A DNA stretch of 12,735 nt from Fibrobacter sp. UBA1313 (GCA_002307115.1 DBTP01000109.1:6528-19262), one strand, 5' to 3'. Counted from the first letter of the stretch, positions 1-7,845 are shown. The notes: generated from the sequence alone by a model not told the origin. Made by a program: numbers and translations.

Positions 1-101
1 CATAACGACAAAAATGAAAGTAAAAGTGCTGTTTTTGCTCTTTTTCAAAGTGGCACAGAGATTGCTAGAGTCAACACAGGAAAACTTCCTCATCATACAA
101 C

Positions 102-107
102 AAGGAG
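102..107 (+). promoter_or_regulatory. Ribosome binding site that fixes the start at 113
   Basis: AAGGAG lies 5 nt before the ATG at 113. The reading frame is open from an ATG at 14, but that upstream codon has no Shine-Dalgarno sequence, and the signal peptide begins at 113. This site therefore decides the start of the first barrel gene. Confidence 0.85.
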
Positions 108-112
108 AAAAG

Positions 113-1183
113 ATGAAAACAGTTTTTAACTTCGCCACTACCGCTATGGGGCTTGCCATTCTCGGGACTGCCGCTTCTGCAGCCGAAATCAGTTTCAGTG
201 GATTTCTTGATGCGGATGTCGCCGGGTATTACAACCTCGACACAACTTCCAAAAATTTTGACTTACAGGCCAATCATGAAATAGATCTGACCACAACAGT
301 AAAAGTCAATGATAAAGTGTCCGTAGACATTTATGCAACCAGCTATACTACTGGACCTACAGGCGGTACCGTGCCAGCACAGGGTTCTGATGCAGAAAAT
401 CGTTGGACAGGACTCACCTATGACGGATTTGTAGCCAACATCCAAGCGACACAGGACTTAAAATTCCGTTTTGGGGATCTCTGCTACACGGCAGGACAGT
501 TTAATTACTACGGTTACAAACGCACGATCACTTATGCAGTAGGCCTCAAAGAAACTGGTTTCCGCGGATTGGAAGCCAATTACAAGGGAGCAAGCCTTGC
601 TGCCGGAGCTGATACAAAATCCACCTACAGAGTGTACGGTGCTTATGATCTAGTCTTTGGCGAAAGCAACATAAAGCCATTTGCATTGTATTCCAGTGAC
701 CAAGCAGAAGACACTTATTCGCTCCGCGCTGGTTTAGATGGAACGATTGCGGTCGGTGGGCAGAAGATCAAAATCGCCTATGGTGCTTACAAAGACAAAG
801 ACGATGAACTCAGCCACGCGATTGCGGTAGAACCCATTTTGTCCTTTGGCTCCATTTCGCTTGCCGCTACGGCCTTTGTGGCGATCTTAGACGATAAAGA
901 CCCAACTATCATCAGTGTTCCAGAATGGATGTTCTTCTATGTGGAACCCGGTTATGCCTTCAATTCGGTATTCAGCGTAGGTCTTCCTTTGGAATACCAC
1001 ACAATGACCACCGACTCCGATGCTGATCTCAGCGAAATCTGGGCCGTGCCTACCGCATACTTCGCTCTCGGCGAAGGTTTCTCTTGGTCTATCTGGGGAC
1101 AGAGTTCCTTTAGAATCGGTAGCGACATCGAAAATACGGATCCGTATTTTGGCCTCGGTTCGGAAGTCATTCTATCCTTCTAA
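113..1183 (+). CDS. Outer-membrane beta-barrel protein, first of two paralogs
   Basis: This gene encodes 356 residues with a clear Sec signal peptide (MKT, hydrophobic core at about residues 7-20, predicted cleavage after ASA at 21-23). The mature part is rich in alternating aromatic and small residues, has almost no cysteine, and ends in phenylalanine (VILSF), as expected of a barrel inserted by the BAM machinery. It shares blocks with the next gene: ENRWTG (95-100), GDLCYTAGQFNYYGYKR (121-137), FYVEP (275-279) and a similar C-terminal strand region, so the two are paralogs. A transport or porin role is inferred from the fold signature only; no substrate can be read. The gene is transcribed alone, since a strong terminator follows 23 nt after the stop. 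An earlier in-frame ATG at 14 was rejected because the ribosome binding site and signal peptide both point to 113. Confidence 0.8.
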   Translation: MKTVFNFATTAMGLAILGTAASAAEISFSGFLDADVAGYYNLDTTSKNFDLQANHEIDLTTTVKVNDKVSVDIYATSYTTGPTGGTVPAQGSDAENRWTGLTYDGFVANIQATQDLKFRFGDLCYTAGQFNYYGYKRTITYAVGLKETGFRGLEANYKGASLAAGADTKSTYRVYGAYDLVFGESNIKPFALYSSDQAEDTYSLRAGLDGTIAVGGQKIKIAYGAYKDKDDELSHAIAVEPILSFGSISLAATAFVAILDDKDPTIISVPEWMFFYVEPGYAFNSVFSVGLPLEYHTMTTDSDADLSEIWAVPTAYFALGEGFSWSIWGQSSFRIGSDIENTDPYFGLGSEVILSF

Positions 1184-1206
1184 TTTTTGCTGATTTTTGA
1201 TTTTTT

Positions 1207-1240
1207 AATGGACGCAAATAAAATTGCGTCCATTTTTGTT
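1207..1240 (+). terminator. Intrinsic terminator after the first barrel gene
   Basis: A perfect stem pairs AATGGACGCAA (1207-1217) with TTGCGTCCATT (1224-1234). The loop is 6 nt (ATAAAA) and a T-rich tail follows. It separates the two paralogous barrel genes into different transcripts. Confidence 0.88.
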
Positions 1241-1333
1241 GTATTTTAAAATGTGTTTGCTGGTTTAAGGAAGCGCATATTTCTATTTTTGCAGTCGAAA
1301 GGGATTTTTCATTCCCATTAGTAAAGGAACCTC

Positions 1334-2437
1334 ATGCGAAAGCAGCAGATTTTACCCTTAGTTTTTATGTCCGCTTCCATGGCCATGGCCGCCGAAGTTG
1401 TTATTCACGGTGACATCAATGCCGATTATGCTACCTACTGGGACAATGAATTCAGTCCACTGAATGCAGCAAACCAGGATATTGACCTCCTTGGTACCGT
1501 CTACATGGATGAGAATTTTTCCGTAACCGTTATGGGAAAAACTCGCAGTACCTATGTAAGCGATAGTGTTACTGCGGCTTCTGAAGTCCGACACGAAAAT
1601 CGTGCAACCGCCATGGGTGACAACGAAAACCGTTTTACTGCCTTCAATTTTAATGGGGTACAAATGCACTGGAACTTCACGCCCAGTGCAGCGGTCGTTT
1701 TTGGTGATTTAACCTATAGTGCAGGTTCCTTCAGCTATTACTACTGGCGCAATACCGAAAATTATGCAGTAATCCTTAAGGATCAGAAATTGCGTGGTAT
1801 TGGTTTTGAGTTGGAAGACGGGCGCATTTACATTGGTGCCTCTAACAATAATGCAACGGCACTCACCATGTATGGCACATACCCATTTGCGTTGCTTTCC
1901 CGTACGGAAGAACGTTTGACAATCACTCCAAGTGTCGACTGGGTTTTCGGCAAACATATCGGACGATCCTACACTTACGCTTTGGGTACCGAAATTCAAT
2001 ATGCCAAAAGTGTTGGAGATTTAAATTATAGTGTTACTGGCACTTGGGGCACTCACCCCTACAAGGGAAAAAACGTTCACACATTCTTGTTGGAACCTTC
2101 TTTCAACTTTGACTTCTTCAATTTAGGCATGAGTTACTACCAAGCCCTTCTCGCTGACGATGATGCTCCTGTTGACGAGCAAATATTCACCGACGATGAA
2201 CGAATGTTCTATGTGGAACCGTCTTTCAATTTGCATAAAAAGTTGGCTCTGGGGCTCGCTTATGAATTTCATGACCCCAGCCTCCAAACCGACGGAGATA
2301 GTCGCCACTTCGTGGGCCCGAACATCTATTTGTACCCAACGACTGATGCAGAACTCGTTGTCTGGGGTGGCTACAATATTCATAGCTCCACGGCAAATAC
2401 ATTCTCCATGGGCATGAGCGGAAAAGTTCATTTCTAA
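1334..2437 (+). CDS. Outer-membrane beta-barrel protein, second paralog
   Basis: The gene encodes 367 residues and starts after AAAGGAA with a short signal peptide (MRK, hydrophobic stretch, predicted cleavage after AMA at 17-19). The mature protein begins with the same A-E opening as its upstream neighbour. It shares the blocks NENRFTAFNFNG (97-108), GDLTYSAGSFSYYYWRN (124-140) and MFYVEPS (291-297), and ends in HF with a terminal phenylalanine. These features support an outer-membrane barrel that arose by tandem duplication and then diverged strongly. The loop regions differ in length and sequence, which suggests different ligands or surface exposure. The OpgC-like gene begins 20 nt downstream with no terminator between them, so the two are probably cotranscribed. 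Exact function is unknown; porin-like is an inference from the fold. Confidence 0.78.
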   Translation: MRKQQILPLVFMSASMAMAAEVVIHGDINADYATYWDNEFSPLNAANQDIDLLGTVYMDENFSVTVMGKTRSTYVSDSVTAASEVRHENRATAMGDNENRFTAFNFNGVQMHWNFTPSAAVVFGDLTYSAGSFSYYYWRNTENYAVILKDQKLRGIGFELEDGRIYIGASNNNATALTMYGTYPFALLSRTEERLTITPSVDWVFGKHIGRSYTYALGTEIQYAKSVGDLNYSVTGTWGTHPYKGKNVHTFLLEPSFNFDFFNLGMSYYQALLADDDAPVDEQIFTDDERMFYVEPSFNLHKKLALGLAYEFHDPSLQTDGDSRHFVGPNIYLYPTTDAELVVWGGYNIHSSTANTFSMGMSGKVHF

Positions 2438-2457
2438 AACTTAAATAGAATGCTATT

Positions 2458-3501
2458 GTGAGAATAAGAGCCCTTGATTCTATTCGGGGGCTTCTGCTTT
2501 TGCAGATGACCCTGGATCACTTCGGAGAACCAATCTCCCGCTTTCTTTATCAATGTTTTGGTTTTTTCACAGCCGCAGAAGGGTTCTTTTTTCTTTCGGG
2601 ATTTGTGGGAATTCTTGCCGTTAAAAGCAAACTCGCGAAAGGGCAGGATTCTTCATGGATGCGAAAACGAGCGGTTCGAATTTGGAAATACCATATAGCG
2701 ACAGTCCTTTTCGTCACTTTCCTCGCCATTGTCTTATTCCCTTCTCTTCGTTCTTACGTTGAAGGTTTGATAGAACACCCATTGAGTGGTGCTCTCCTAG
2801 TAGTAAGCTTAATTTATACCCCTTCTTGGCTTGATGTACTCCCGCTCTATGTGTTCCTTCTCCTGATTGGTTCTTTTATTTTGCCGTTCATTTCTCGTGG
2901 GCGTCTATTGCCAGTGTGGGGAATTTCCTTTGGCATTTGGCTGGTTTCCCAATTGGGCCTACGCGAATGGGGGCTCTCTTTTCTGCCCAGTTGGTCTTAT
3001 CCTGGATTCTTTGATCTATTTTCGTGGCAGTTCGTGTATTTCTCTGGAGCGACCATCAGTGTCCTCTGGAAGGATCACTTACAGGCCAAAGCCTCTCAAG
3101 GAAATTGGTACTCTATTCTCTCTATTGGTTGTGTTCTCTTTTGCCTCTTTTGTGGGCTATGGTCCCATGGATTACTTCCCATCGCACAGCCCTCCGAATT
3201 TTGGGTCAGCCGCGAGCATTTAGGATTGATCCGCATTCTCGACTTCTTCGCTTTTGTGGTGGTTATCAGCTGGATTGTAAGGAACAAGGCGGCTCTACTC
3301 GACTTCTCTTTCACAGCAACACTCGGACGACATAGTTTAGAAATTTACGCATGTCATACTCTGATGATTTATTTTTGGCTTGCGACTCCCACCAGCGTAC
3401 GTTATGCATCCCCTTGGAATATCGTTGTCCCCATCGCCGCCTGTGTTTTCCTTTGGGGAATCGCTAAAAGCATAGAGAATCATTCAAAGACTCCAAAATA
3501 A
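2458..3501 (+). CDS. OpgC-like integral membrane acyltransferase
   Basis: The gene encodes 347 residues and begins with GTG. The very N-terminus matches the OpgC_C / acyltransferase-3-like pattern: R-x-x-D-S-x-R-G (4-11), D-H at 20-21, and AAEGFFFLSGFVG (39-51). The rest is about nine or ten hydrophobic segments with short loops, including histidines at the start of a late helix (YACHTLMIYF). OpgC proteins transfer succinyl or other acyl groups to periplasmic glucans at the inner membrane. Whether this one acts on glucans, lipopolysaccharide or another envelope glycan cannot be told. No Shine-Dalgarno sequence precedes the GTG, and no in-frame ATG is better placed, because the family motif starts immediately after the GTG. 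Its position 20 nt behind a barrel gene suggests an envelope function and translation from the same message. Confidence 0.75.
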   Translation: MRIRALDSIRGLLLLQMTLDHFGEPISRFLYQCFGFFTAAEGFFFLSGFVGILAVKSKLAKGQDSSWMRKRAVRIWKYHIATVLFVTFLAIVLFPSLRSYVEGLIEHPLSGALLVVSLIYTPSWLDVLPLYVFLLLIGSFILPFISRGRLLPVWGISFGIWLVSQLGLREWGLSFLPSWSYPGFFDLFSWQFVYFSGATISVLWKDHLQAKASQGNWYSILSIGCVLFCLFCGLWSHGLLPIAQPSEFWVSREHLGLIRILDFFAFVVVISWIVRNKAALLDFSFTATLGRHSLEIYACHTLMIYFWLATPTSVRYASPWNIVVPIAACVFLWGIAKSIENHSKTPK

Positions 3502-3530
3502 ATAAAATAACGTTGTATTTTGGGTCTCTT
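3493..3530 (+). terminator. Possible weak terminator after the OpgC-like gene
   Basis: CCAAAATA (3493-3500) pairs with TATTTTGG (3516-3523) across a 15-nt loop and is followed by a T-rich run. The stem is AT-rich and the loop long, so it would be weak. It overlaps the last codons of the OpgC-like gene. Confidence 0.35.
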
Positions 3531-3582
3531 TTTTTGGGAAAAACTCAGTCATTTTATCTCTCATTATTTAGATTAAAGCAGT

Positions 3583-3606
3583 CCGATCCGCCCTGTCGGC
3601 GATTGG
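3583..3606 (+). promoter_or_regulatory. Stem-loop in the paaK leader, next to the ribosome binding site
   Basis: CCGAT (3583-3587) and CGCC (3589-3592) pair with GGCG (3598-3601) and ATTGG (3602-3606), leaving one bulged C, one G-T pair and a 5-nt loop. The Shine-Dalgarno sequence AAGAGGA starts 2 nt after the stem. It is not followed by a T-run, so it is not an intrinsic terminator. It could modulate ribosome access; no known riboswitch class was recognised. Confidence 0.4.
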
Positions 3607-3607
3607 T

Positions 3608-3614
3608 AAGAGGA
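3608..3614 (+). promoter_or_regulatory. Ribosome binding site that fixes the paaK start
   Basis: AAGAGGA lies 6 nt before the ATG at 3621. The frame is open from 3513, but the extra 36 residues do not resemble any ligase N-terminus, and the conserved protein begins at 3621. Confidence 0.8.
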
Positions 3615-3620
3615 ATCTCG

Positions 3621-4958
3621 ATGAAACAAACTTACTGGAATGACCTGAATGGGAACTTTTTCCCAGAAATGGCACTCGATTTTATGCCCGCAGAAAAACT
3701 GCGAGAAGTGCAACTACAACGATTACAGGCGATTGTTAAATTGGCCTTTGACAAAGTTCCTCTTTTCCGCTCCCGCATGGACGAAAAGGGACTGACTCCC
3801 CATGACATTAAGACACTTGGTGATATACGAAAACTTCCTTTTTCCATGAAAAAAGATTTGCGCGACACCTATCCCTATGGTCTTTTCGCCGTAGATATGA
3901 AAGATGTGGTGCGCCTCCATGCCTCTAGTGGAACCACAGGGAAACCCATTGTGGTAGGCTATACCCAGCAAGATATGGATGTTTGGGCAGAAGTCATCAA
4001 GCGCGGGCTCCTTGCTACCGGATTTCGCCGCAACGATATTGTCCAAAATTGCTATGGCTACGGTCTTTTCACCGGTGGTCTCGGTGTCCATGGTGGTTTA
4101 GAGGCTCTCGGCGCCACCGTGATTCCCATTAGTGGTGGTAACACCGAACGTCAAATTATGGTGATGAAAGATTTTGAAGTTACAGCCATTGCTGGTACCC
4201 CTAGTTATTTTGTCCACATTATTGATGTGGCTGAAAAAATGGGCATCGATTTCAAGGACTTAAAAATTAAGCGTGGCCTTTTTGGAGCAGAACCTTGGTC
4301 TGATGGAATGCGCCAATACATCGAAGAAAAAACGGGCATCAAGGCTTATGATGTTTATGGATTGTCCGAAATTATCGGTCCTGGCGTTGGTTGTGAATGC
4401 GAATGTCAAAACGGCATCCATATTTTTGAAGATCATTTCTACCCGGAAATTATCGACCCTGAAACATTGGAACCGCTTCCCGATGGAGAGGAAGGGGAAC
4501 TCGTGATCACCACCCTTAGCAAGCAAGCGATGCCGACCATTCGCTATCGCACACGGGATCTCACCACCATTGAAACTACAAAATGTGAATGTGGTCGTAC
4601 GATTCGTCGTATTCGTCGTATCGGAAGACGCACGGACGATATGTTTATCATTCGTGGCGTGAATATTTTCCCCTCCCAAATTGAAACAGCGCTCCTCCGT
4701 GCGGAAAAAGCGCTTCCTCACTACCAGATTGTACTGGATAACCAGGGGAGTATGGACACCTTGGAAATTAAGGTGGAAATTTCGCGTGATATGGTGAGCG
4801 ACAGTATCGGCGCTATGGAAAATATTACCAAACGATTAAAACATTCTGTCGAACAGATCCTCGGTGTTTCTGTAACCATTACTTTGTGTGAGCCCGGCGT
4901 AATTCCCCGCAGTGAAGGCAAAGCAAAGCGCGTCCTTGACAATCGACCCAAAACATAA
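3621..4958 (+). CDS. paaK: Phenylacetate-CoA ligase
   Basis: This ANL-superfamily enzyme activates phenylacetate (or another arylacetate) to its CoA thioester using ATP, in the cytoplasm. The protein is 445 residues, the usual family length. It shows the phosphate-binding loop SSGTTGKP (102-109), the adenylate motif YGLSE (246-250), the DHFYPEIIDP block (271-280), the hinge region RYRTRDL (308-314), the GVNIFPSQIE block (346-355) and a C-terminal GKAKRV (433-438) carrying the adenylation lysine. Cysteines in CECEC (258-262) and CECGR (322-326) follow the family's usual cysteine pattern and may hold a metal, which is an inference. No ring-epoxidation genes (paaABCDE) are nearby. Instead, a tandem-ACT gene follows 13 nt later, the arrangement common in anaerobes where such ligases serve arylacetate and 2-oxoacid interconversion. 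The start is set by AAGAGGA. Confidence 0.93.
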   Translation: MKQTYWNDLNGNFFPEMALDFMPAEKLREVQLQRLQAIVKLAFDKVPLFRSRMDEKGLTPHDIKTLGDIRKLPFSMKKDLRDTYPYGLFAVDMKDVVRLHASSGTTGKPIVVGYTQQDMDVWAEVIKRGLLATGFRRNDIVQNCYGYGLFTGGLGVHGGLEALGATVIPISGGNTERQIMVMKDFEVTAIAGTPSYFVHIIDVAEKMGIDFKDLKIKRGLFGAEPWSDGMRQYIEEKTGIKAYDVYGLSEIIGPGVGCECECQNGIHIFEDHFYPEIIDPETLEPLPDGEEGELVITTLSKQAMPTIRYRTRDLTTIETTKCECGRTIRRIRRIGRRTDDMFIIRGVNIFPSQIETALLRAEKALPHYQIVLDNQGSMDTLEIKVEISRDMVSDSIGAMENITKRLKHSVEQILGVSVTITLCEPGVIPRSEGKAKRVLDNRPKT

Positions 4959-4971
4959 TAAGGGAGTCCTT

Positions 4972-5403
4972 ATGAAAATTCCGCAAATTTCTATTTTCGT
5001 CGCCAATCGCCCGGGTCGTTTGCAAACCATTTGCAAATCTCTCGCGGATGCCAACATCAACCTTTTGTCTTTGACTCTTGCCGATAGTGGGGAGTTCGGG
5101 TTGGTGCGCCTGATCGTTTCCCACCCGGAAAAAGCAGTAACCGTACTTGAATCTTCTGGACTCGCCGCAGCCATCACCGACGTGATTGCCTGCGAAGTAG
5201 ATGCAGGTCTAGGGGGCCTCGCTAAACTTTTAGCAACTCCCGCAGGCCAACTTCAAATTGATTACATGTATGCTTATCCGATGCAACACGAAAAAAATTA
5301 TGCAATCATGATTTTCCGTTTCAAGGATCCAGATGCGGCCATTGATGCACTTCGCAAAGCGGGCGCAAAAGTGCTCAGTAGAAAAGATCTTCTCGGGGAT
5401 TAG
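4972..5403 (+). CDS. Tandem ACT-domain protein paired with paaK
   Basis: The gene encodes 143 residues. It starts after AGGGAG (4961-4966), 13 nt behind the paaK stop, so the two form an operon. The N-terminal ACT domain (about 4-70) opens with the typical beta strand then N-R-P-G-R-L and the helix LQTICKSLADANIN. A second ACT-like unit (about 72-140) ends in the strand YAIMIFRF and the helix DAAIDALRKAG. ACT domains bind small ligands, usually amino acids; stand-alone double-ACT proteins beside arylacetate-CoA ligases are common and are thought to sense an aromatic amino acid or a related metabolite. Regulation of the ligase or of flux is inferred. Its 3' end overlaps the convergent PEGA gene by 4 nt. 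The same frame is open 20 codons upstream, but that extension lies inside paaK and has no ribosome binding site. Confidence 0.85.
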   Translation: MKIPQISIFVANRPGRLQTICKSLADANINLLSLTLADSGEFGLVRLIVSHPEKAVTVLESSGLAAAITDVIACEVDAGLGGLAKLLATPAGQLQIDYMYAYPMQHEKNYAIMIFRFKDPDAAIDALRKAGAKVLSRKDLLGD

Positions 5404-6791
5404 AACGCAAACACAAAACCTACGGCAAGAAGTCCAAGGCCTAGGGCTCCGAGGCCGATGGCAACAGCAGCCTTTTTATCCCCATTGTCATTGAGAGTCT
5501 TGTTATCTTTGACTAACTGACGCGTATCTTCGCTTTCGAATGCGGAGAGATCATAAGAGTCCTTTTTACCTGCAGCATCAGACCAATCTCGCTCTGCAAA
5601 ATACCAAAGGACACCGCCCGCGACAAATGGCACAATAGAACTCCACAACATGCCACGACCCCACCAACGCTTCGTGCGCTCTTCGTTATACTCACGTTGC
5701 ATTTCTACAACACTCAAGTTATCCACCGTTTGCATTTCCACATTGATAGGGTTCGGCATAAAGGCTTTAATTTCAGTGACAATCGCCGTATCCAGATAAC
5801 CCATTTTTCGCAAATAGATGACAGCCTTCAATGAGGGCTCTACATCATTAATCACCACATCGGTCATGTATTCCGGCATAATGCTTTCCGTCGGTTGCTT
5901 ATCAAAATAGACTTCGACAGCTTCTGGAATAGTGGCAATGGTAAGTCTTGTCTGGGGACGATCTAATGGGATACTCACGCGGTTTAAAGAGTCTCCATCA
6001 ATCTTGACAGTTTTTGTACCCCACCAGTCTACATCCTTCAAATGTTTCACGATGGAAATAGTGTATTTGCCGGGCTTAATATTACGAATGGTATCTGGAG
6101 TCACCATTTCAAGATCTTCACCATTGATAAATAAGCGACAACTATCAGGAACAGAAGAAACAAATAGGTTCGCTTTCCCTTCAGGGTAAATAGGTTCCTC
6201 TTCTTCAATAGAATCCGGAACCACATAATCTTTAAGCATCAAGTCAATCATCACGGAATCTTCAATATTCCAAAGACGTTTAAAATCCAATTTGAATATT
6301 TTTATGTATTTCGACTCCATAGGGATCGCCGCTTCCAGAGCCATGGAATCCGCCACAAACTTTGTCCGAATAGAATCTCGTATTGCCTTTTCCTTAGCGA
6401 GAGAATCCGCTAAGCTTTTTTTGTCTTGTTCTGCAAGGGCCGCAGCAAAATCGTCCATAGGGCCTGCTGGAGGCACTTCAGCAACGGCGGAACTCTCTGG
6501 TGAAGCCTCCGACGTTGCCACAGGGGGGATGTACTGAGTTTTATCTTCTTCAATAAAACCGTTATCGTCTTCGGCATTGGTCTCTTTTGGAGGAGCCATT
6601 TTTGCGTAGAGGGACAGAACATATTCTTGCTGTTTCGCATTCAACGGCAATAGATACACGGTATCAGCCGCCATTTTGATAAACATGGATTCACGTTCAA
6701 GAGAATCCCCCACCAAAAGGTAACGAACAGGGACTTCCCTAGCAGAAAGGGATAAGATTGCACAAAGAACTGACAGGTAAAATAGACGCAT
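5400..6791 (-). CDS. Secreted PEGA-domain protein of unknown function
   Basis: The gene encodes 463 residues with a short signal peptide (MRLFYLSVLCAILSLSA). The order is: an N-terminal region (18-65); an acidic, proline- and alanine-rich linker (66-115); a charged helical region rich in ADS, AKEK and IRDS (115-150); two PEGA-like beta domains (206-277 and 281-352); a hydrophobic segment after a K-R-W-W-G-R-G motif (about 376-398); and a final glycine- and alanine-rich hydrophobic segment ending FVFAF. The first PEGA unit has the family's core pattern: strand with VPD, INGED, then IKPGKYTISI. PEGA domains are found in surface and periplasmic proteins and probably bind carbohydrate or protein partners. 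The ATG has no Shine-Dalgarno sequence; the preceding bases read TTCCTAAC. It lies divergent from rubredoxin and convergent with the ACT gene. Function is not recognised. Confidence 0.75.
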   Translation of the reverse strand: MRLFYLSVLCAILSLSAREVPVRYLLVGDSLERESMFIKMAADTVYLLPLNAKQQEYVLSLYAKMAPPKETNAEDDNGFIEEDKTQYIPPVATSEASPESSAVAEVPPAGPMDDFAAALAEQDKKSLADSLAKEKAIRDSIRTKFVADSMALEAAIPMESKYIKIFKLDFKRLWNIEDSVMIDLMLKDYVVPDSIEEEEPIYPEGKANLFVSSVPDSCRLFINGEDLEMVTPDTIRNIKPGKYTISIVKHLKDVDWWGTKTVKIDGDSLNRVSIPLDRPQTRLTIATIPEAVEVYFDKQPTESIMPEYMTDVVINDVEPSLKAVIYLRKMGYLDTAIVTEIKAFMPNPINVEMQTVDNLSVVEMQREYNEERTKRWWGRGMLWSSIVPFVAGGVLWYFAERDWSDAAGKKDSYDLSAFESEDTRQLVKDNKTLNDNGDKKAAVAIGLGALGLGLLAVGFVFAF

Positions 6792-6883
6792 GTTAGGAAA
6801 AATAAATTAAATACCCCAGAAGGTGGCTTTTATGACAATTTTTTGCTTAATTTTGAGGAACTCATCCTAAAAAAGGAGATTCT

Positions 6884-7045
6884 ATGAAAAAGTATCGTTG
6901 CAACGTTTGTGGATACATTTACGATGAAGCCCTCGGAGACCCTGATTCTGGAATCCAGCCCGGGACTAAATTTGAAGATCTTCCCGATGACTGGGCCTGC
7001 CCTGTATGCGGTGTCACAAAAACAGATTTTGAATTAACTGAATAA
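6884..7045 (+). CDS. Rubredoxin
   Basis: The gene encodes a 53-residue iron protein that carries single electrons in the cytoplasm, typically to oxygen- or peroxide-reducing enzymes in anaerobes. The four iron ligands are visible as C-x-x-C-G-Y at 6-9 and C-P-x-C-G at 39-42. The conserved Y-I-Y-D-E, D-P-D-x-G and P-D-D-W-x-C-P segments between and around them are all present, and the length is standard. AAAAGGAG sits a few bases before the ATG. It is divergent from the PEGA gene (92 nt apart), and its stop is only 4 nt from the end of the convergent methyltransferase gene. No partner such as rubrerythrin or a flavoprotein lies next to it. Confidence 0.96.
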   Translation: MKKYRCNVCGYIYDEALGDPDSGIQPGTKFEDLPDDWACPVCGVTKTDFELTE

Positions 7046-7049
7046 GTCT

Positions 7050-7823
7050 CTATTCTGGTTTTTCCAATCGGGCACAGTAAATGGGTCCTCGACCCGCACA
7101 ACGGTCAGGAAGCATTTGCAAACCGAATTCGGTTCGGTCAGTGCCTTCAAATTCTGGGTCCATTTCCAACACACGAACTTTCCCCGTGCGCTTTTTTAAA
7201 ATTTTTGCCACGACTTGATCATTCTCCAGAGAAGAGAGTGCGCAAGTACTATAAATCATCATGCCCCCTGGGCGGAGTGCATCCACAGCAGCGGCAAGCA
7301 TAGCCCCCTGTTGCTGAGCAAGATGCGAAATTCGTTTTTGGGTCCATTCTGCTAAATGAGCGGCAGATTCGATCACATGACGTTCTGAGGAACAAGGGGC
7401 ATCCAACAAGATGCGATCAAAAGAGTTTTTGCGATGCAAACCAAAACGGGAGGCATCGTGCCCTGTCACCGAAATAATATTACGATAAGCTTCTGGGAGA
7501 CTCGAATTAATGACCCGGTGAAGCCGAGTGCGACGATCAGCAGAGCGATCATTGCTTTGAAGGGTTCCTACACCCGCAAGAGCCCCTGCAAGAACTAATG
7601 TTTTACCGCCTGGAGCCGCACACATATCGAGTACGTCCATGCCCGGTTCAATAGGCAAAGAAGCCGCGGCAAACCAAGAGGCCTCGTCCAAAAAGTAGGG
7701 TTCAAGTTCATCTCCAAAATGCAATTCTTTATAGTTTACGGGGCCAGACAATGCCGCTAAAAGTCCATCCCAACGGTCCCCAAAGAGATTACTATAGTAA
7801 GAAAAAAATTCAACTGCAGCCAT
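7050..7823 (-). CDS. NSUN/RsmB-type RNA cytosine-5 methyltransferase
   Basis: This SAM-dependent methyltransferase (257 residues) would make 5-methylcytosine in rRNA or tRNA. It shows the SAM-binding motif MCAAPGGKT (67-75), the motif IV DAPCSSERH (141-149) with catalytic-cycle cysteine 144, and the motif VI YSTCALSSLEN (191-201) with nucleophile cysteine 194. The N-terminal YYSNLFGDRW (9-18) and the short length resemble the compact NSUN4-like branch, without the NusB domain of RsmB or the extra C-terminal domains of RsmF. Which RNA it modifies cannot be read. It starts 23 nt past the terminator of tRNA-Gln on the same strand. Only a weak AGG precedes the ATG, and no promoter was seen between the tRNA terminator and the gene, so terminator read-through is possible. 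Confidence 0.88.
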   Translation of the reverse strand: MAAVEFFSYYSNLFGDRWDGLLAALSGPVNYKELHFGDELEPYFLDEASWFAAASLPIEPGMDVLDMCAAPGGKTLVLAGALAGVGTLQSNDRSADRRTRLHRVINSSLPEAYRNIISVTGHDASRFGLHRKNSFDRILLDAPCSSERHVIESAAHLAEWTQKRISHLAQQQGAMLAAAVDALRPGGMMIYSTCALSSLENDQVVAKILKKRTGKVRVLEMDPEFEGTDRTEFGLQMLPDRCAGRGPIYCARLEKPE

Positions 7824-7845
7824 AAAACCTAACTCAAAAGTTCCA

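Noticed and set aside
14..112. N-terminal extension of the first barrel protein from an ATG at 14
   Set aside because: No ribosome binding site is present there, and the signal peptide starts at 113 behind AAGGAG. The extra 33 residues would bury the signal peptide.
3513..3620. N-terminal extension of paaK from 3513
   Set aside because: The extension is unlike the family N-terminus, and AAGAGGA sits before the ATG at 3621.
4606..4635. Short CGT-rich repeats (ATTCGTCGT) as a regulatory repeat
   Set aside because: They are part of the paaK reading frame and encode the I-R-R-I-R-R segment, which is typical of the family.
4260..4721. Minus-strand open frame of 153 codons inside paaK
   Set aside because: It is a shadow of a gene with strong, family-specific motifs on the plus strand, and its own translation has no recognisable domain.
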